From NCBI GenBank assembly GCA_037975125.1, contig CM075862.1:65142078-65206077 (forward strand): a stretch of 64,000 bases of DNA, in the 5' to 3' direction. Shown one piece after another: positions 59,690 to 64,000 of the stretch; the first letter of the stretch is position 1; each line of letters begins with the position of its first letter. Position numbers and translations under genes: made by a program. A model generated the notes under the pieces. That model saw only the letters and a program-made list of their open reading frames with translations, had not been told where the DNA came from and ran no database searches. This DNA comes from Latrodectus hesperus. Taxonomy: Eukaryota > Arthropoda > Arachnida > Araneae > Theridiidae.

Positions 59690-59905
59690 CAAACACAAAC
59701 TGCCGGCAAAAATCCGGGCCGCTGCTGGCCAAGCCGGTTTTCTGTTGGCCACGGCCAGCCGCTCATGGTTGTTTGATGGCCCAGCTCCGGCCATTACGGC
59801 CACGGATGAGTGCTGGCCAAAATGAACCGGGCCGGTGCTGGATGATAAGTAGTGGGCCAACAGATTTTGGCCATTGTTGGCCCTGAAGCTGTTGGCCAGC
59901 AAAAT
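59690..59905. repeat. GGCC-rich island with dispersed TGGCC/GGCCA motifs
   Basis: About 200 bp of GC-rich sequence with roughly a dozen and a half GGCC cores, mostly as TTGGCCA, CTGGCC or CCGGCC, in both orientations and partly self-complementary. It begins CCCAGCAAACACAAAC and ends CTGTTGGCCAGCAAAATTA. The minus-strand frame across it is a by-product of composition. It may be a small non-autonomous element or a structured minisatellite; the class is unknown. Confidence 0.75.
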
Positions 59906-60079
59906 TAAGACAATTAGTTGTAGCGCTATTTTTTATTTTATCGGCAAAGACTATTTTTTTCCAAATAATTATTTTTTTGTGATGTTAATTAATTTTCATT
60001 TAACTTCTTACTTTTTAAACTCTTTAAAAACAACTTTTCAGAAAGAAATCTAATTTTCACATTTATTGTGTATTCCGCG

Positions 60080-60178
60080 TGACAGTATGACGTCAGATAC
60101 TGCGAAATGCTTGAGTCAGCGTCAGCCATTAATGTGAAATGGCGGAATGTTGTGTCTGTGAGCTAAGAGAAATATAAG
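60080..60178 (+). promoter_or_regulatory. Candidate promoter and first exon with splice donor
   Basis: A consensus CRE palindrome TGACGTCA lies at 60088-60095. About 45 bases on is AAATGGCGGAA (60137-60147), matching the YY1-type motif common at TATA-less start sites. A strong splice donor AAG|GTAAGTAAG follows at 60178/60179. The ATG inside the YY1-like motif opens only a 12-codon frame that stops just before the donor, so coding would begin in a later exon beyond the window. Spacing and composition fit a promoter plus 5' UTR exon, but motif matches alone cannot prove it. Confidence 0.4.
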
Positions 60179-62695
60179 GTAAGTAAGCATTTATTATTGT
60201 TGTTTTTATCATGATAGAATTGTTATGAATGAGATGCAAGAATAATATATTTGTTTTATGTTGAAATATTATTTAATTACTTGTTAAGAAAATTTCATAA
60301 GCTGTTGATAACGTGACAACAAAAGAAAGACATTGGAAAATGTTTGTCATTGTATGTTTTAGAATAATTTCATTACCGTGTGAGGAATAGAAAAATATAT
60401 CATGCACAGAAGCATTTTTTCATTCCATATATTAGTTATATTTAATCAATTAGTATAATAAATTTTTCAATGCTCAATTTTTTGAATCCAATTCGATTGC
60501 TACTAAGTTTAAACGTATTTATTACATTTTTTGTTTTTTACGAAGCAAGTTTATGGAGTCTAAAAATATTCTATTTGAAAGCGCTTAGATGTTTACTTTC
60601 AATAAATTAATATATGATATTGTAGCATTTCTGATCAAAAAATTATGTGCGAATTCCATATAAACTTTAATTATTTTATTTTTAAAAGGCTTTCTTATTT
60701 ACTATTATTTTTAAGTCAATTTTTACTGACCGAAATATTTTGTCTTATAAGGATTCGTGGTTTTAAATTTTGTATACTCCTCAAAGATCTGTTTTAAGGA
60801 ATGAAAAATTGTACAATGCATAATATTACAAAATATTTTATTGCATATATAACCTGGTTTTTATGTATAATCCTGTCAACCATTAAAATCATTGTGGATT
60901 TCTTAGCGAAATATTATTGCATCTAAAACTCGAAAAATTGTATAAACTTGAAAATAGTAAATTTTAAAATTTCTATAGGAATCTGACAGATTAATTGCCA
61001 CAAATTAATAAAAAAAACATCTAGAATTATGTGGTTGGAAAATTAATATTAACACTTATGAAAAATGTTCATATGGAACAACTTTTATTATATAAATTAG
61101 TTGTGTAGCATGTTAACTATTTCCATGTAAAGAATGCTGTCAGATGTAACAGCTTAGTAGCTACTCTTGTGTTTACATTATTATATTTAAACCATATTTT
61201 ATGTTTTTATTTATGATGGAAAAATTGAAGTATGAATTAACAGTAATTTCAATTTGTTTTAATGAAAATATAAGTTAACTAGAATATTTGTTCCTTTATA
61301 TTTTGGAGAAAGTGATTAACATTTCAAGCATTTGATGATACTTTTGACATTTTGATCTCTTGATTCTTTTGTAGTAATGTAAATGGTTTTACTGTTATAG
61401 TAAATAGTCGACCGGATAATGGGTAAATGATATATCTTATATATATACACACTTAAACACCATTACATAAACACCTTTACCAATTTACAAAGTCTGATTA
61501 TGATGACAATATTGTCCTAGATATATTGTCAGAATTATTTTTATTTACTTTTGATTTTTCTCTTTAAAGAATTAAAGTTAAATAAAGAACTTAAATATAA
61601 TTTTAAACAATGTAAATTAGTAAGGTATACAAGTAAAATGAGTATGATATGAGAAATAGTTTAAAAAAAGTTTATCTGTTTTGATTTCAGAAATATTTCT
61701 AATTTTGAAATTCACTATGCAATTTCAAAATAATAATAAATAATTAAAATATTCCATTTGTAAACTCCATGTTTATTTTATTGTTTTAATATAGTAAGCA
61801 TAATTAGGTTAATCTTCCAAACATTTACATATATATATATATATAATTTCTAAATTTATTAAATGTTTTTAATTTCCCGATATCTCTTTTTTTGTGATTT
61901 TTTTGAGTATTTTACAGAAAATGGTTAAAGTCATTTTTGATAGTTGATATTATTTTGTTTGTTGTTTTTCTTTTTGTAATTTATAACATAAAATGATTAA
62001 ACTTAAAGTCCAGATATAGGTCGAAATTATTCAAAACACCACTTGTTATCAAAGAGGTAAAGTTTTGTGATATCCATCTTGAGAATAATTTAATCATTTT
62101 ATTAGAGAAAGAATATAATTTAAGTTTAATCTTATTTATCAGTTAAGCATTTAATATTTTAAAATTAATATATCATTCATTAACATGTTGGATGTGTTTT
62201 ACAACTGTTCTACATGATGGATCAGCTGTTTACGAATTGCAAATTATTACGAGATCTAAACTTAGAAAAGAAAAAAGTATTGCCCAATTACATAAGGGAA
62301 ATAGTTAGGTCTTCTTTATTTATATGTTTTATCCTTTTTCTGGCTGCTTGCAAAACTTTAATTTGTTATAGAAATTTTTTTTATCAATAACATTTGGTAT
62401 AAATATATTATACTGGAAAGTGACCTTTAATAGGTATTTTATGGTTATATGTAGTCTCGATCAATGACCACATCTAACCATAAATACAAATAATTTTTCC
62501 TTAATATTTTTCAATATCATTAATAATTACAAGCCAGATAATTTATTTCCTTGTGTTACAATTTTTTTAATTATTTGTATTAACAAATAATTGTAAATAA
62601 TATAATTCTTGCAATTAATTATAATGGTAAATAATATTAACAAATAATTGTAATTATAAATACTATTAGCAAGTAAATATAGGTAATATTTTTTT
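60179..62695. other. AT-rich sequence, possible intron
   Basis: No repeat or coding block was recognised. A short TA run lies at 61829-61845. If the candidate exon at 60.1 kb is real, this is intronic. Confidence 0.45.
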
Positions 62696-62850
62696 GTCAG
62701 GCAGTACTTGGTTGATGACCCTCTTCTGGTTTTGGATTTTGGTTTGACGACCCTCTTCTGGTTTTGGATTATTGTAGAGTGTACAACGTCATGGACCTGG
62801 TCTAGCGCTGCTGGCCTTTGGGGGCATGCAACAACAACAACAACAATATT
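62696..62850 (+). repeat. Retroelement 3' end with (CAA)n tail and internal duplication
   Basis: GC-richer stretch with the block GACCCTCTTCTGGTTTTGGATT duplicated at a 32-bp period (~62717 and ~62749), ending GGGGGCATG(CAA)n at ~62824-62846. The CAA tail matches the tails of the LINE fragment at 46.6 kb and the SINE at 43.7 kb. A LINE or SINE 3' end is likely; the family is not identified. Confidence 0.6.
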
Positions 62851-63740
62851 TTTAAAGTAAAGTAACAAATTATTGCTTATATTTATTATTGATGGCTATT
62901 TTGCTACTATTTCATTTTATACATTAGCTTTGAAGATTGTGTTTCTAACATCTCCCCACTCCAATGTAAAGTGTACCAATTTAAACTATAGTCCAGAATC
63001 AATAACTTATTTTCTAATAATATTGGATTAAATATAAATTTAATACTTTGTGCAAAATAAAAATTATAAAGTTATGTAAAACATTTTTACTTCTAAATAA
63101 TTCATGATTATGATAATTACTTGTGATGTAAATTTACTGTCCAACAACTGGAATGCATGTATTCAAAATCTGAAAATCATTTGCATTAATTGACGTAATT
63201 TTTTTCATTAATCTGTAATCACAGGTGTATAAAAAAATAAATTCCATGTTAATAAGATTTTGCATAGAATATTGCATAAATAATTCAAAATTATCAATAT
63301 GTTTTAAAATTCATCAATATTTATTTTAATTACTATGATTTTATAAACTTTACTTATCTCGAATTGTAGTTGTGTATAAAAAATAATTTGGTAATCATTG
63401 ATGAATATTTTATTTAACCATTTTTTATTAGTTCAAAATGATTTTTTAAAAGCATGAAATACAAAGTGAATGTTATAAATTAATTACATTCTATTATAAC
63501 CTTGAAAATGTAAAATTCTGCTTAAAACATTACATTGAATTTTTGAAGTCAGATGTTTAGAATTTCTATTAAGTCATTCAACTGAAATTGTTTTCATGTA
63601 ATCCAATTATTTGTCTCTATTTTTAATCAAAGAATTGTCAGAATTGATGAATGTTGATTATTCATTTGTTACTTAATGTTATTTATTATAATGTGTATGT
63701 ATATTGAAATATCAATATGAATATAAACTATAAAACTAAA
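62851..63740. other. AT-rich spacer, nothing recognised
   Basis: No supported feature. Confidence 0.6.
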
Positions 63741-63744
63741 CTCT

Positions 63745-63905
63745 GGCAGGACAGACCACATGGGCCAAGGCCTACAGTGCCTATTTTCCTGACCAAGAGC
63801 CCCTGGGCTGCGAAGCACATGTCCCGATTAGGTGCTCAGCATAACGCAAAACACCCAGTGTTTAGTTCCCAAGCATGCTCATGGTGGACATAATGTTACT
63901 AATAA
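63745..63905. repeat. GC-rich unclassified repeat-like segment
   Basis: About 150 bp with composition far from the surroundings (CATGGGCCAAGGCCTACAGT, then AGAGCCCCTGGGCTGCGAAG) and several short palindromes. There are no A/B boxes, no open frame and no visible target duplication. A dispersed repeat is the likeliest explanation. Confidence 0.4.
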
Positions 63906-64000
63906 CCATTCCCCCTTTTTTAAAGAGATAAAACTAAAATTAAGTAAAAGATTCCATCATAAAAGAATTGTATTAGTAATTTTTTTATGAGTTATTAATT

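Noticed and set aside
59666..59902. 78-codon minus-strand frame over the GGCC island
   Set aside because: The residues reflect repeated GGCC/TGGCC sequence and there is no coding support.

Overview
The window is non-coding-dominated nuclear DNA of an animal, most likely an arthropod and plausibly a spider or other arachnid. It is strongly AT-rich (roughly three quarters A+T by eye) and carries at least ten TA microsatellites up to about 280 bp. The remaining content is transposable elements: Tc1/mariner-type DNA transposons, non-LTR retrotransposons with RNase H and CCHC C-termini, tRNA-headed SINEs, and a probable gypsy-type LTR remnant. The arthropod/arachnid call is inferred from this mix; no host protein-coding gene could be identified, so the species is not fixed by the sequence.

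Layout. 1-8.8 kb: an old tandem segmental duplication (copy A 273-882 plus 2803-3618; copy B 5835-7160). Copy A is split by a 1.9-kb element with 37-bp terminal inverted repeats (TIRs) and a 9-bp target duplication; copy B preserves the empty site. A decayed Tc1 N-terminus lies at 5050. 9.0-12.9 kb: two broken non-LTR retrotransposons head to head, a minus-strand RT remnant and a plus-strand RT-RNase H-CCHC element. 13.7-23.2 kb: a hairpin, several TA arrays, and two tRNA-derived SINEs (18.2 and 22.5 kb). 24.4-25.6 kb: a decayed but fully bounded Tc1-like element. 27.8-30.7 kb: two more SINEs, a minisatellite and a near-perfect 165-bp palindrome.

34.8-35.6 kb and 53.7-54.5 kb: two copies of the same short chimeric retroelement, each with its own target duplication. 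It looks like an internally deleted LINE that joins an ORF1-like segment to an ORF2 zinc knuckle. 36.2-37.5 kb: a well-preserved Tc1/mariner element with one internal stop codon. 41-44 kb: a small hairpin, a 26-bp direct repeat and a minus-strand SINE. 46-47.3 kb: remnants of an LTR retrotransposon with a LINE 3' end inside it. 50.0-51.2 kb: an internally deleted transposon with ~155-bp TIRs. 55.9-56.4 kb: a SINE fragment running into a 290-bp TA array. 59.7 kb: an unusual GGCC-rich island. 60.1 kb: a candidate promoter and first exon. 62.7 and 63.7 kb: two unclassified repeats.

No intact gene is present, so there is no host pathway to reconstruct. What the window shows is mobile-element history: nested insertions, non-autonomous derivatives, SINEs that exchange modules, and microsatellite growth. 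The most promising possibly undescribed items are the chimeric deletion-derivative LINE, the 1.9-kb element with 9-bp target duplications, and the set of SINEs sharing a core and a 3' module.
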